Below, piece after piece: positions 50,345 through 58,620 of a stretch of DNA of 64,000 bases. Source of the stretch: Chakrabartia godavariana (GTDB lineage: Bacteria; Pseudomonadota; Alphaproteobacteria; Sphingomonadales; Sphingomonadaceae); NCBI GenBank assembly GCA_005518185.1, contig RKSN01000002.1:124001-188000 (forward strand). The letters are read 5' to 3'. The first letter of the stretch is position 1. Each line of letters opens with the position of its first letter. The notes below the pieces were generated by a model. The model was given only the letters and a program-made list of their open reading frames with translations, was not told where the DNA came from and searched no databases. A program made the translations under genes and the position numbers.

Positions 50345-52792
50345 TCAGTAGCGGAAGGACAGGGTCACCCCGTAGGTCCGGGGTTCGCCAAACTCCGACA
50401 CGGTCGTTGCCCCGGTGAAAGCGAATGAGCCGAACGTCACCGTCTCATATTCCTTGTCGAAGATGTTCTTGCCCCAGAAGCGCAGCGAGACCTCTCGGTC
50501 GTCGCCAAATTTGCGCGTCAGGTTGATGCTCGCATCGGTGATCGCCTTGCTGCCGATGGTGCGATTGTCGAGCACGTTTGACGATGTCTCAATGCTGCTC
50601 TGATAGCTGACATTGGCATGGAACCCGGCGGCCCAGCCGTTCGCGATCTCCCGATCATAATCGACATAGACATTGCCCGACGATTTGGGTGCTGACGTCT
50701 GGTCCTTGATGAAGTTCTGCACCTGCACCTGACCGGTATCGAGCAGGACGCTGGCCGAGCGCTCCCCGAACTTTGCGCTGAGAAGTGCGCCCGAAACCCC
50801 GACACGCAGTTCGCGTGACAGGGCCGCGTTGAGATCGAACTCGACGCCATAAATGTCGTTGCCGTCAATGCCGATGAAATCACGATCCCCGGCGGTCGCG
50901 CCGGTCTGGACGCTCGCCTGATAGTTGTTCATCCGCATGAAGAACCCGGCCAGCGAGAAGCTGAGCCTGCGGTCAAGCCCGTTGCCCTTGATGCCCGCTT
51001 CGAACGAGCTGACCTTTTCCGGTTCAAAGCCCTTGGCGAAGTTGATCGGATTGGCCGAGCGCTGGGACGTGCCGCCGGTTTTATAGCCACGGACATATTT
51101 GGCATAGAGATTGAGGTTGTCGTTCGCCTTGTAGGCGATGGTGAGCGAGGGCGAGAAGTTGTTGAACGTGCCCGAATAGCTCGCCCCCACGACCGATCCC
51201 GTCGGGGAGCAGGTTTGCCCGAGTGCGGCGAAGGTCAGCGCGAAGAAGCTGCAATTCTGCGCGGTGAAGCCGCCCAGCGCTGCGAATGAGAAGGACCGTT
51301 CGTTGATGCGCGTCGCGGTACGCTTGTCATGCGAATAGCGTGCGCCAAGCGTGATGCTGAGCTTCTCGTCCGATCCCGGACGCACAGTCATTTCGCCAAA
51401 GGCCGCATAGGATTTGTTGGCGATGCCGGTCAGGTTCTGGAGGATCAGCGGGCCTGACCCGATGGCTCCGCCCAGAATGTCGAGCGTCGCCTTGTCCTCA
51501 TAATAATAGCCGCCGAGCACATATTCCATGCTGCCCGCCATGAAGTCCGAATTGCCGAGCAGCTGCAGTTCCTGCGACGTGCTGCGGAACTTGGTATTGT
51601 CGGTCGTCGCCGCGACTGCATTCGGACCGATGACGTTGAGGACAGTGCCGACCGGCAGTTGGGGGATCGCCGATGTCAGCACCGTCGTCACGATGCTCGC
51701 CGAATGGGTCGGCAGATTGTCGGAATATTGGCTGTTGTTGATCCGGCGGTAGCCAGTGATCGACCGCACCGTCAGATTGTCGCTGGCTTCCCATTCGATC
51801 GTCAGATTGTGGCCGGTGACCTTCCCGTCATTGGGGAGCATCGCCCGCACGGCATTCGCCCGGTCGGGCCTGCGGTTCGAGAAAGGCACGGCATCGGTGA
51901 AGGTGTTGACGAGACTGGTGATCCCCGTTGCCAGACCAAAGGTGCCGGGGATCGGGAACGGCGCTGCGACCGGGAAACTTGCCGGGGCGCCCGCAACCGG
52001 GACGGTAAGCGTGCCGGTATCCTTGTTGCGCGAATAATCGAACGCATAGTCGATGGTCAGCGCATCGGTCGGCCGGAACCGGAGTGCCGCCCGGAAGGCG
52101 GTGTGATCCTGCCGCGCGAAATCGAGGCCGAGACCCGTATTCTCCTGCAGACCGTCGCGCTTGGCCCGAAGGCCGGTCAGACGGATCGCCGCCTTGTCGC
52201 CGAGCGGCGCGTTGAGCGTGACGACACCACGCCGGTTGTTGTAATTGCCATAGGTGAGCGAGCCCTTGGCCCTGAAATCGCCCAGCACCGGCTTTGCGGA
52301 AATGATGTTGATCGCCCCGCCCGTCGCATTGCGCCCATAGAGCGTGCCCTGCGGCCCGCGCAGCACCTCGATGCGTTCCAGGTCTTCGGTTTCGAAGCCG
52401 CCGCCCACCGTGGTGCCGACATAGACGCCGTCGACATAGAGCGCGACCGACGGGTCCTGCGTCAGCGTCACGTCATTCTGTCCGACGCCGCGGATGAAGA
52501 GGCGGACCGTATCCGACCGACCGTTGAAGTTGTTCACGAAAAGGTTGGGCACCTGCCCGACAAAGTCGCGCAGTTCATTGATCTGGTTGTTTTCCAGCAC
52601 CTCGTTGTTGAGCGCGGACAGGGAGATGGGCACATCGACGAGCGCCTGTTCCCGCTTTTGGGCGGTCACGATGATGTCGCCGGGCGCAACCGAATTGGCG
52701 TCCGCAGCAACTTCGTCGGCAAATGCAGGTGATGCAGTCATCATGAGCGCAACAGCCATCGCTGCCGCGCCCGACATAAGGGCACTCTTCAT
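50345..52792 (-). CDS. TonB-dependent outer-membrane receptor
   Basis: A TonB-dependent receptor of 815 aa with a signal peptide ending near S-P-A-F-A-D (residue 26). The plug begins D-I-I-V-T-A-Q-K-R-E and contains V-L-R-G-P-Q-G-T-L-Y-G-R-N-A-T-G-G. The chain ends in aromatic Tyr (L-S-F-R-Y). I chose the ATG at 52792 with GGAGGAGAGG upstream, over the ATG at 52813. It is next to the arylsulfatase/FGE operon, so sulfated steroid is a likely cargo. Its upstream gap holds variant half-sites (site H). Confidence 0.92.
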   Translation of the reverse strand: MKSALMSGAAAMAVALMMTASPAFADEVAADANSVAPGDIIVTAQKREQALVDVPISLSALNNEVLENNQINELRDFVGQVPNLFVNNFNGRSDTVRLFIRGVGQNDVTLTQDPSVALYVDGVYVGTTVGGGFETEDLERIEVLRGPQGTLYGRNATGGAINIISAKPVLGDFRAKGSLTYGNYNNRRGVVTLNAPLGDKAAIRLTGLRAKRDGLQENTGLGLDFARQDHTAFRAALRFRPTDALTIDYAFDYSRNKDTGTLTVPVAGAPASFPVAAPFPIPGTFGLATGITSLVNTFTDAVPFSNRRPDRANAVRAMLPNDGKVTGHNLTIEWEASDNLTVRSITGYRRINNSQYSDNLPTHSASIVTTVLTSAIPQLPVGTVLNVIGPNAVAATTDNTKFRSTSQELQLLGNSDFMAGSMEYVLGGYYYEDKATLDILGGAIGSGPLILQNLTGIANKSYAAFGEMTVRPGSDEKLSITLGARYSHDKRTATRINERSFSFAALGGFTAQNCSFFALTFAALGQTCSPTGSVVGASYSGTFNNFSPSLTIAYKANDNLNLYAKYVRGYKTGGTSQRSANPINFAKGFEPEKVSSFEAGIKGNGLDRRLSFSLAGFFMRMNNYQASVQTGATAGDRDFIGIDGNDIYGVEFDLNAALSRELRVGVSGALLSAKFGERSASVLLDTGQVQVQNFIKDQTSAPKSSGNVYVDYDREIANGWAAGFHANVSYQSSIETSSNVLDNRTIGSKAITDASINLTRKFGDDREVSLRFWGKNIFDKEYETVTFGSFAFTGATTVSEFGEPRTYGVTLSFRY

Positions 52793-52821
52793 GCTTCCTC
52801 TCCTCCCAGTCACGTTACACG

Positions 52822-52907
52822 CTTACGCAATACAAAACGCGTTCTGGCAGGGCCCGCGTGTTACGCGTGTTCCCTGATTTGCAATGAGACTGTCATGATT
52901 TGCGTAG
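52822..52907. promoter_or_regulatory. variant half-sites upstream of TonB receptor (site H)
   Basis: The gap holds TTACGCAA (52823-52830), a TTACGCGTG (52861-52869) and TTTGCGTA (52899-52906). None pairs at the 24-base offset, so the layout differs from sites A-F. They lie in the only intergenic space upstream of the minus-strand receptor gene and probably belong to the same control system. Confidence 0.42.
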
Positions 52908-52941
52908 GGCCGCAACCCCCGACATTGCGGGCAGGATCAGG

Positions 52942-53832
52942 TCAGGAGGGCGTACCCGCGACCCGCCGGATCGTCCGGAAACCGACATGGTTGGTGCCCA
53001 GATCATCCTCCTGCATTTGGCGCGACTGCGGGCGATAGCGGGCGCAGAAGTTGCGGGCGCACAAATAGGAGCCACCCTTGATGGCGTGGGCCAGCGGGTT
53101 CCCGGGCGCACCCGGCGCATGGCTCGCTGTCCAGCCGCTGCGGGTCCATTCCCAGACATTGCCGGTCATGTCGTAAAGGCCGCGCCCGTCGGCTGGAAAA
53201 CTGGCCACCGGCGCGCGCCCCAGAAAGCCGTCGGCGCGCGTGTTGCTGGACGGAAAGACGCCGTCCCAGTTGTTGCCGGAAGGCTTGCCGTCAATGATGG
53301 GACGGTCGCGGCCCGGCACATCGCGCCCCTGCCCGGCGGCCCATTCCCATTCGGCCTCGGTGGGCAGGTCCCGACCCTTCCATTTTGAGTAAGCGAGGGC
53401 GTCGGCATAGGCGATCTGGACGACCGGCTCCGCGTCCTTACCCTCAATCGAGCTGCCCGGTCCTTCGGGGTGCCGCCAGCTGGCCCCGGGCATGAAGGTC
53501 CAGCCCGGCGCGCGTCCGGGCTCGGGCAACAGGAAGACCGCGCCCCCCGGCTGGCGCTGCGCCTCTGGCACAGCCGCATCACTGGCAAAGCCCCGCTCCG
53601 CCAGCGTGACATAACCGGTTGCCTTCACAAAGGCGGCAAACTGCGCGTTGGTGACTTCGGTCGTGTCGATGAAGAAGCTGCCCACCCTGACAGGCGGGCC
53701 GCGCCGTTCCTCCGGATAGCTTGCGTCGTTGCCGGGCGTAAAAGTCCCGCCCTTGATCAGCACCTCGGTCGGCCGCGTGTCGGAGCAGGCCGACAGACCG
53801 ACGAAGAGCAAACCGAGGAGCGCCGAACGCAT
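52942..53832 (-). CDS. formylglycine-generating enzyme, lipoprotein form
   Basis: An FGE-sulfatase-domain protein of 296 aa. FGE converts the active-site Cys of sulfatases to formylglycine. The two catalytic Cys are present with the right spacing: Cys258 and Cys263 in S-Y-L-C-A-R-N-F-C. The G-N-V-W-E-W motif lies near residue 225. The N-terminus has a lipobox, L-S-A-C with Cys16, so the mature protein is probably anchored to a membrane in the periplasm. Its ATG overlaps the sulfatase stop (TGATG), a direct pairing of enzyme and activator. Confidence 0.9.
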   Translation of the reverse strand: MRSALLGLLFVGLSACSDTRPTEVLIKGGTFTPGNDASYPEERRGPPVRVGSFFIDTTEVTNAQFAAFVKATGYVTLAERGFASDAAVPEAQRQPGGAVFLLPEPGRAPGWTFMPGASWRHPEGPGSSIEGKDAEPVVQIAYADALAYSKWKGRDLPTEAEWEWAAGQGRDVPGRDRPIIDGKPSGNNWDGVFPSSNTRADGFLGRAPVASFPADGRGLYDMTGNVWEWTRSGWTASHAPGAPGNPLAHAIKGGSYLCARNFCARYRPQSRQMQEDDLGTNHVGFRTIRRVAGTPS

Positions 53833-55451
53833 CAGCGGAAGCGGACTTTGGCCTTGGGCGGATATTTGACCATTGTGGCGCCGTGCACGGCCAGCAGAGG
53901 GCCCAGCGCATAGGACGGCACCCAGGCCTTTTCGATCAGGACCGACTTTCGCTCTTTGGGATCGAGATAGAGGTTGTACATGAAGCCATTGAGCGGCGTG
54001 ATGACCTGCGCATTGTCGAGTCCGCCAAAGTCCCGGACGCTGCCGGTGCCCACCTGAATTTCAGAAATGGCCATCTTGTAATAGCGCCAGCGCGCGCCCG
54101 CGAACTGGTCGGCATTCCAGAAATAGACGGCTTCACGCGCGGATTCGCCATTGTCGGCAAGGAGGAACGACGACTGGTCGATCCCGTCGATATAGCGATC
54201 AGCGGGCACCGCTTTGGCCACGTCCACCCCGGCCACGGCAAGGCTGGTGTTGAACATGTCGGTCATGTCGAACAGGCCGTCCGACACCCGTCCCGGCTTG
54301 ATCATACCCGGCCACCAGAAAATGCCCGGCACGCGCACACCGCCTTCAAGCGTGGTGCCCTTGGCGCCGCGGAACGGCGTTGTCCCGCTTTCGGGATAGC
54401 TGTCCTCTTCCGGGCCATTGTCCGAGGTGAAGAACACCAGCGTGTTGTCGGCGATCTTCAGATCTTCGAGCAGCTTGGTGAGACGGCCGACAATGTCATC
54501 CACCTCGATCACGCTGTCGCGATAGACGTCCTTGGTCGCCGACCGGCCGACAAAGGCCTTGGACGGTTCGTTGAAATAATGAACCTTGGAGAAATTGTGG
54601 CTGAGGTAGAAGGGCTTGCCCGCCTTGACCGAGCGGCGGATGAAATCCTCGGAGAATGCGGCGAACTTCTGGTCGAGATCGCGGCTGTTCGCCCAGTTGA
54701 TCTGGCCCAGCGACTTCCCGCCGCCTTCCTTGGTCGCCGACCACAGATCGCGGCTTGCGGGCATGGAGCGCAGTTCGGCGAGCAGTTCGGGATCATTCAC
54801 CACATCTGGCGAGGACGGATGCTCTTCCTGATAGGCATTGGCGACGCCCAGGAAGCCCGTGAACTCGTCAAAGCCGACCTGCCAGGGCCGTGAGCCGTCC
54901 TTTTCCCCCAGATGCCATTTGCCCGACAGCGCGGTGCGATAACCGGCGCCGGACAAAACCTTCGCCGCAAGCAGCTCGCTCGAAATGTCGGCAGTGTCGT
55001 TGAGCAGCTTGGGCGTCAGCAGGCCCGAGCGAACGGGCAGCCGCCCGGTGTTGAGCGCGGCGCGCGTCGGCGTGCAGCTGGGCTGTGCATAGGTGGACGT
55101 GAGCTTCAGCCCCTCGCGCGCCAGCCGGTCGATATGCGGTGTCGGCGCGCCCAGCGATTCCCCGCCGCCATAGGCACCGACATCACCATAGCCGAGATCA
55201 TCGACAACGAAGATCAGGATGTTGGGCCGCTTGCCCGTGCGCTTGTAGATCGCCTCCAGCTTGGCCTGGGCGGCGCGGGCCTGATCCGGGTGGAGCAGCG
55301 CGGGCTCAAAATTGTCGCGCTGCCGCTCCGCCTTCAGGACGGGTGAGACGCGCGACATCGACCCGACGGTCAGCCCCGCGGGCACCGACATCTGCTGTGC
55401 CGATGCCGCCGCACCGAGAAAAAGTACCGATGTCATAATTGCGCGCTTCAT
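53832..55451 (-). CDS. arylsulfatase, formylglycine type, exported
   Basis: A type I sulfatase of 539 aa with a signal peptide ending near A-S-A-Q (residue 18). The signature C-x-P-x-R is Cys126 in S-C-T-P-T-R, followed by A-A-L-N-T-G-R, so this is the Cys form that needs FGE, encoded next to it. The metal residues begin at V-V-D-D-L-G-Y near 82, and G-K-W-H-L-G near 177 is conserved. About 70 residues precede the first sulfatase strand, a long N-terminal extension. It may remove sulfate from steroid conjugates in the periplasm. It is divergent from the MBL alkylsulfatase-like gene across site E. Confidence 0.92.
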   Translation of the reverse strand: MKRAIMTSVLFLGAAASAQQMSVPAGLTVGSMSRVSPVLKAERQRDNFEPALLHPDQARAAQAKLEAIYKRTGKRPNILIFVVDDLGYGDVGAYGGGESLGAPTPHIDRLAREGLKLTSTYAQPSCTPTRAALNTGRLPVRSGLLTPKLLNDTADISSELLAAKVLSGAGYRTALSGKWHLGEKDGSRPWQVGFDEFTGFLGVANAYQEEHPSSPDVVNDPELLAELRSMPASRDLWSATKEGGGKSLGQINWANSRDLDQKFAAFSEDFIRRSVKAGKPFYLSHNFSKVHYFNEPSKAFVGRSATKDVYRDSVIEVDDIVGRLTKLLEDLKIADNTLVFFTSDNGPEEDSYPESGTTPFRGAKGTTLEGGVRVPGIFWWPGMIKPGRVSDGLFDMTDMFNTSLAVAGVDVAKAVPADRYIDGIDQSSFLLADNGESAREAVYFWNADQFAGARWRYYKMAISEIQVGTGSVRDFGGLDNAQVITPLNGFMYNLYLDPKERKSVLIEKAWVPSYALGPLLAVHGATMVKYPPKAKVRFR

Positions 55452-55499
55452 GCCGCATCCTCTCCGCAGTCACCCATTTGATTTGCACCCACATTATCA

Positions 55500-55533
55500 A
55501 ATGCGTATCGAAGGGCAATCTGAATTACGCAAA
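55500..55533. promoter_or_regulatory. TGCGTA-N18-TACGCA inverted motif (site E)
   Basis: AATGCGTA (55500-55507) faces TTACGCAAA (55525-55533). The core hexamers start at 55502 and 55526, 24 bases apart. The site lies between the divergent arylsulfatase/FGE operon (start 55451) and the alkylsulfatase-like gene (start 55558), which links the two sulfatases to one control signal. Confidence 0.7.
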
Positions 55534-55557
55534 ATTGAATATGGGAGATGATTGACC

Positions 55558-56976
55558 ATGCGGATCGGCCTTGCCCTTGCCCTTTTGCTGGCCAGCCCCG
55601 CCATGGCGGGCGACTTCGCCCCTTCCCCCAATGACCTGCTGACCCAGAAGGGCCGCGCGCTGATCGCGCAGGAGCATCCGGACATTGTGAAGCATATGGC
55701 GCGGCAGGACGGCTTTGGCGGCCCGAAATCGGCGCTCATTGCCCGCGCCATGCTGTCCACCGCCCCCGAGGTGGTGGCCGAAGCCCGCGCCAAGATGACC
55801 ATTGAGCCGCACGGCAAGGGCATGTGGCTGATCCGCTTTCCCTATGTGAACGTCGCGCTGATCGAGACGCGCGACAGCCTTGTCCTGTTCGATTCCGGCT
55901 ATGCCTCGATCGGTGTCGTCCTGAAGGACGTGATCCCGACGCTCAGCAGGAAGCCGCTCAAGACCATCTTCCTCTCGCACACGCATGTCGACCACAGCTA
56001 TGGCGCGCGCGAACTGGTGAAGCTGCCCTCGCACCCACGCGTGATCGCCAGTGCGCAGATGCTGAAGGCAATCGACACCGATCTGCGACTGGGCGGCTCC
56101 ATCGGGCGCTACAACAACCAGCCGCTGTCGCTCCAGCCGTCGTCAAAGGCGGACGTCGTCATCCCCGACGAGACCTTTGAGGGCCGCAAAAGCTACAGGA
56201 TCGGTGGCGAGACCTTTGTCGTCACCCACGCGCCGGGGGAGACCGAGGACCAGATCTGGCTCTCCATCCCCGGCCGCAAGACCATCGTGACCGCAGACTA
56301 TTATCAGGGCTTCCTCCCCAATGCCGGGAACGGCAAGCGGATGCAGCGCTATGTCGAGGAATGGACGGCCGCCTATCGCGAGATGGCCGCGCTCAAGCCC
56401 GAGTTGATGCTGCCGATGCACGGCGCGGCCATGGAGGGTGCGGACAAGATCGATGCGGCACTCACCACCTATGCCGATGCGTTCGATTACATCACGCAGC
56501 AGGTCATCACGCGCCTCAACGCGGGCGAGCGCAAGGACGTCATCGCCGCGACCATCGACTGGCCGGAGCGGTTCGCAAAGAACCCTCTGCTTGAGGCGCA
56601 GTATAACCGGCCGCAGGACATTGCGCGCATGATCATGAAGCGCTGGACCGGCTGGTGGGACGATGTGCCGTCACACTTTGCCGCGATGACTTTCGACGCC
56701 GAAGCGCGCGAAGTGCTGCGCCTGGCCGGTGGTCTCGACGCGGTCGAAAAGCGCGCCCGCGCGGTGCTGCCGACCGACCCGATGCTCGCCGCACGGCTGG
56801 CAGACTGGGCGTACTATGGCGCGCCCAACGATCCCAAGGCCCTCCAGCTCGCCATCGACGTCTACCTCGCCCGGATCGCCGAACCCGACATGCCGGTTCA
56901 GGAGGGGATCATCTATCTGGATGTGGCATCAAGGGCGCGGGCGCGGCTGGAGCAATTGAAGGCGGCTCGGCCTTAA
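55558..56976 (+). CDS. metallo-beta-lactamase-fold alkylsulfatase-like protein
   Basis: A 472-aa exported protein with a signal peptide ending at about A-M-A-G (residue 18). The metal motif H-T-H-V-D-H is at residues 141-146. The middle part, from Y-N-R-P-Q-D-I-A to Y-L-A-R-I, matches the dimerisation domain of class III alkylsulfatases such as SdsA1. The C-terminal SCP2-like domain of SdsA1 is missing, so it is about 180 residues shorter. It may hydrolyse alkyl-type steroid sulfates that the arylsulfatase cannot. The ATG at 55558 is followed by a normal signal peptide; an in-frame TTG at 55552 is closer to GGGAG. Confidence 0.85.
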   Translation: MRIGLALALLLASPAMAGDFAPSPNDLLTQKGRALIAQEHPDIVKHMARQDGFGGPKSALIARAMLSTAPEVVAEARAKMTIEPHGKGMWLIRFPYVNVALIETRDSLVLFDSGYASIGVVLKDVIPTLSRKPLKTIFLSHTHVDHSYGARELVKLPSHPRVIASAQMLKAIDTDLRLGGSIGRYNNQPLSLQPSSKADVVIPDETFEGRKSYRIGGETFVVTHAPGETEDQIWLSIPGRKTIVTADYYQGFLPNAGNGKRMQRYVEEWTAAYREMAALKPELMLPMHGAAMEGADKIDAALTTYADAFDYITQQVITRLNAGERKDVIAATIDWPERFAKNPLLEAQYNRPQDIARMIMKRWTGWWDDVPSHFAAMTFDAEAREVLRLAGGLDAVEKRARAVLPTDPMLAARLADWAYYGAPNDPKALQLAIDVYLARIAEPDMPVQEGIIYLDVASRARARLEQLKAARP

Positions 56977-57755
56977 TCCTCAAAGGCCGGTGCCCAGGCA
57001 ACGCCGTTGATGTGCCCGCCTCCATCGACGAACAGCGTGTTGCCGGTCACATAGCGGCAGTCCTCGCTGGCGAGGAACAAAGCGACGCCTGCAATGTCGG
57101 CCTCGGGATCGCCCAAGCGGCCCATCGGGTTGGCGGCGTTGATCTGCGCGATCATGCCGGGCTGCATCTCCGCCATGCGGCGGGAGGAGGCGGACCAGGC
57201 CGCCGGGCAGATGATGTTGCAGCAGATGCCATAGGGTGCCCATTCGCGCGCGGCGGTGCGGGTATAGGCACGCAGCGCCTCCTTCGACGCATTGTAATCC
57301 GCGCTGCCCATATGGGCGTTGACCCCGTTCAGTGACCCCATGTTGACGACGCGACCCCAGCCCTGCGCCTTCATGTGCGGGAGCGCGGCTTCCATCGCCC
57401 ATTTGACGCCCCAAAGGTTCATGCCGAGCGCGGAGAGGAAGTCCTCGTCCGACTTCTTCTCGATCCGCATGACGCCATTGCCGCGATAGGCATTGTTGAC
57501 GAGGATATCGACCGGCGCTGCGGCGGCCATCATCGCCGCAACTGCCACCTTGTCGGTCACGTCCACGAACACGGCCTGAGCTGCATAACCCGCATCGGTC
57601 AGAGCGCAGGCCTCGGCCGTGGCCTTCTCCACATCGAAATCGGCCAGGGTGACGTGCGCCCCTTCAGCTGCAAAACGCCGCGCGATCCCGAGGCCAATGC
57701 CATCGGCCGCACCCGTAATCAGCGCGCGGCGCCCATTCAGTCTTCCCTCGGTCAC
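56973..57755 (-). CDS. short-chain dehydrogenase/reductase
   Basis: A classical SDR of 260 aa: T-G-A-A-D-G-I-G near residue 14, N-N-A-Y near 88 and Y-N-A-S-K near 156. Asp in L-A-D-F-D favours NAD(H). The loop A-A-W-S-A-S-S-R-R-M near 187 replaces the usual P-G-x-x-x-T. The start is GTG at 57755, overlapping the regulator stop as GTGA. It converges on the alkylsulfatase-like gene with a four-base overlap. Confidence 0.86.
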   Translation of the reverse strand: MTEGRLNGRRALITGAADGIGLGIARRFAAEGAHVTLADFDVEKATAEACALTDAGYAAQAVFVDVTDKVAVAAMMAAAAPVDILVNNAYRGNGVMRIEKKSDEDFLSALGMNLWGVKWAMEAALPHMKAQGWGRVVNMGSLNGVNAHMGSADYNASKEALRAYTRTAAREWAPYGICCNIICPAAWSASSRRMAEMQPGMIAQINAANPMGRLGDPEADIAGVALFLASEDCRYVTGNTLFVDGGGHINGVAWAPAFED

Positions 57756-58492
57756 ACAGTCTCTCCCCCAAAATCATCCAGCCCCGACATGTCGAGCGGT
57801 CGGGCTGCACAGAGCATCCCGTGCCATGTCCGGGGCAGATGTGCCATATCCCTGTCCTGTTCCGCCAGCGCCTGCACGTCACGCCGGTGCCGCTCGATCA
57901 GCTCGGCCAGCGTGGCGGCCCCCTGCGCGGACAGCTTCATCACTTCCGAGGCATAGACCGCGCGTTCATCGGCAAAGTCCATCGCGAGGAATTGCGCCTT
58001 CATCCGGTCTTCAAACATCGCGCGCATCGGCGTTTTGCGCCAGACGATGGAGCGGTCGACAAGCGGGCGCACGCGCCAGCCGGGGCGGCGATCGATCAGC
58101 GCGAGACGTTCGAGCCGCAGCAGCGCGGCTTCCATCTGGCGCGGCGTCACGTCAAAATCCTTGGCCACCTCGGTCGGCGTATAGCCGCCCAGAATGACGA
58201 TGAAGAGGAAGGAGAGGAACGCATCCTGGCTGAGCGCGCGTTCCTGCGCGAGGGTCAGTTCCTCCGCCAGACCTTCGTCGCCCTCCTCGGCCAGACGCGA
58301 CAGTTCGGCAATGTCGGTCCCCGCAATTTCGGCCAGCCGGTCCAGCCCGTCGAGCGTCAGGCCGCGCCCCGTGAGCCAGCGCTTCACGGTCGCTTCGCCG
58401 ACCCCCAATTCCGCCGCCAGCCGCCGCGCCGTCCAGCCCTGCGCGCGCAGGCTTTTGCGCAGCGGCGCGAGAAGAGCATGAGATCGTTTCAC
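57752..58492 (-). CDS. XRE-type transcriptional regulator
   Basis: A DNA-binding protein of 246 aa and the only regulator seen in the window. A helix-turn-helix occupies residues 20-41 (T-A-R-R-L-A-A-E-L-G-V-G-E-A-T-V-K-R-W). A second winged-helix-like part may lie near 120 (Y-T-P-T-E-V-A-K-D-F-D-V-T), followed by a helical ligand-type domain. I chose the GTG at 58492, since the ORF only has an ATG far upstream at 58570. A short GATCAT palindrome lies just before the start. It is coupled to an SDR. It is a candidate for controlling the TGCGTA motif, but nothing proves it. Confidence 0.78.
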   Translation of the reverse strand: MKRSHALLAPLRKSLRAQGWTARRLAAELGVGEATVKRWLTGRGLTLDGLDRLAEIAGTDIAELSRLAEEGDEGLAEELTLAQERALSQDAFLSFLFIVILGGYTPTEVAKDFDVTPRQMEAALLRLERLALIDRRPGWRVRPLVDRSIVWRKTPMRAMFEDRMKAQFLAMDFADERAVYASEVMKLSAQGAATLAELIERHRRDVQALAEQDRDMAHLPRTWHGMLCAARPLDMSGLDDFGGETV

Positions 58493-58503
58493 GATACATA
58501 TTA

Positions 58504-58518
58504 GATCATCAAATGATC
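58504..58518. promoter_or_regulatory. GATCAT-N3-ATGATC palindrome upstream of the regulator gene
   Basis: Arms 58504-58509 and 58513-58518 are exact reverse complements with a three-base spacer. The site lies 12 bases upstream of the proposed GTG start of the XRE regulator and about 100 bases before the divergent amidohydrolase gene. It could be the regulator's own operator. Its sequence is unrelated to the TGCGTA motif. Confidence 0.42.
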
Positions 58519-58620
58519 CCTTCGACAAGTGGATGGATGGACGGACCCCGTCGCGAGAGTCACACTCCACCCCAGACTCAACGAGGTCCGAAAGACCCGA
58601 ACCAAAGAATGGAGGAGAGG

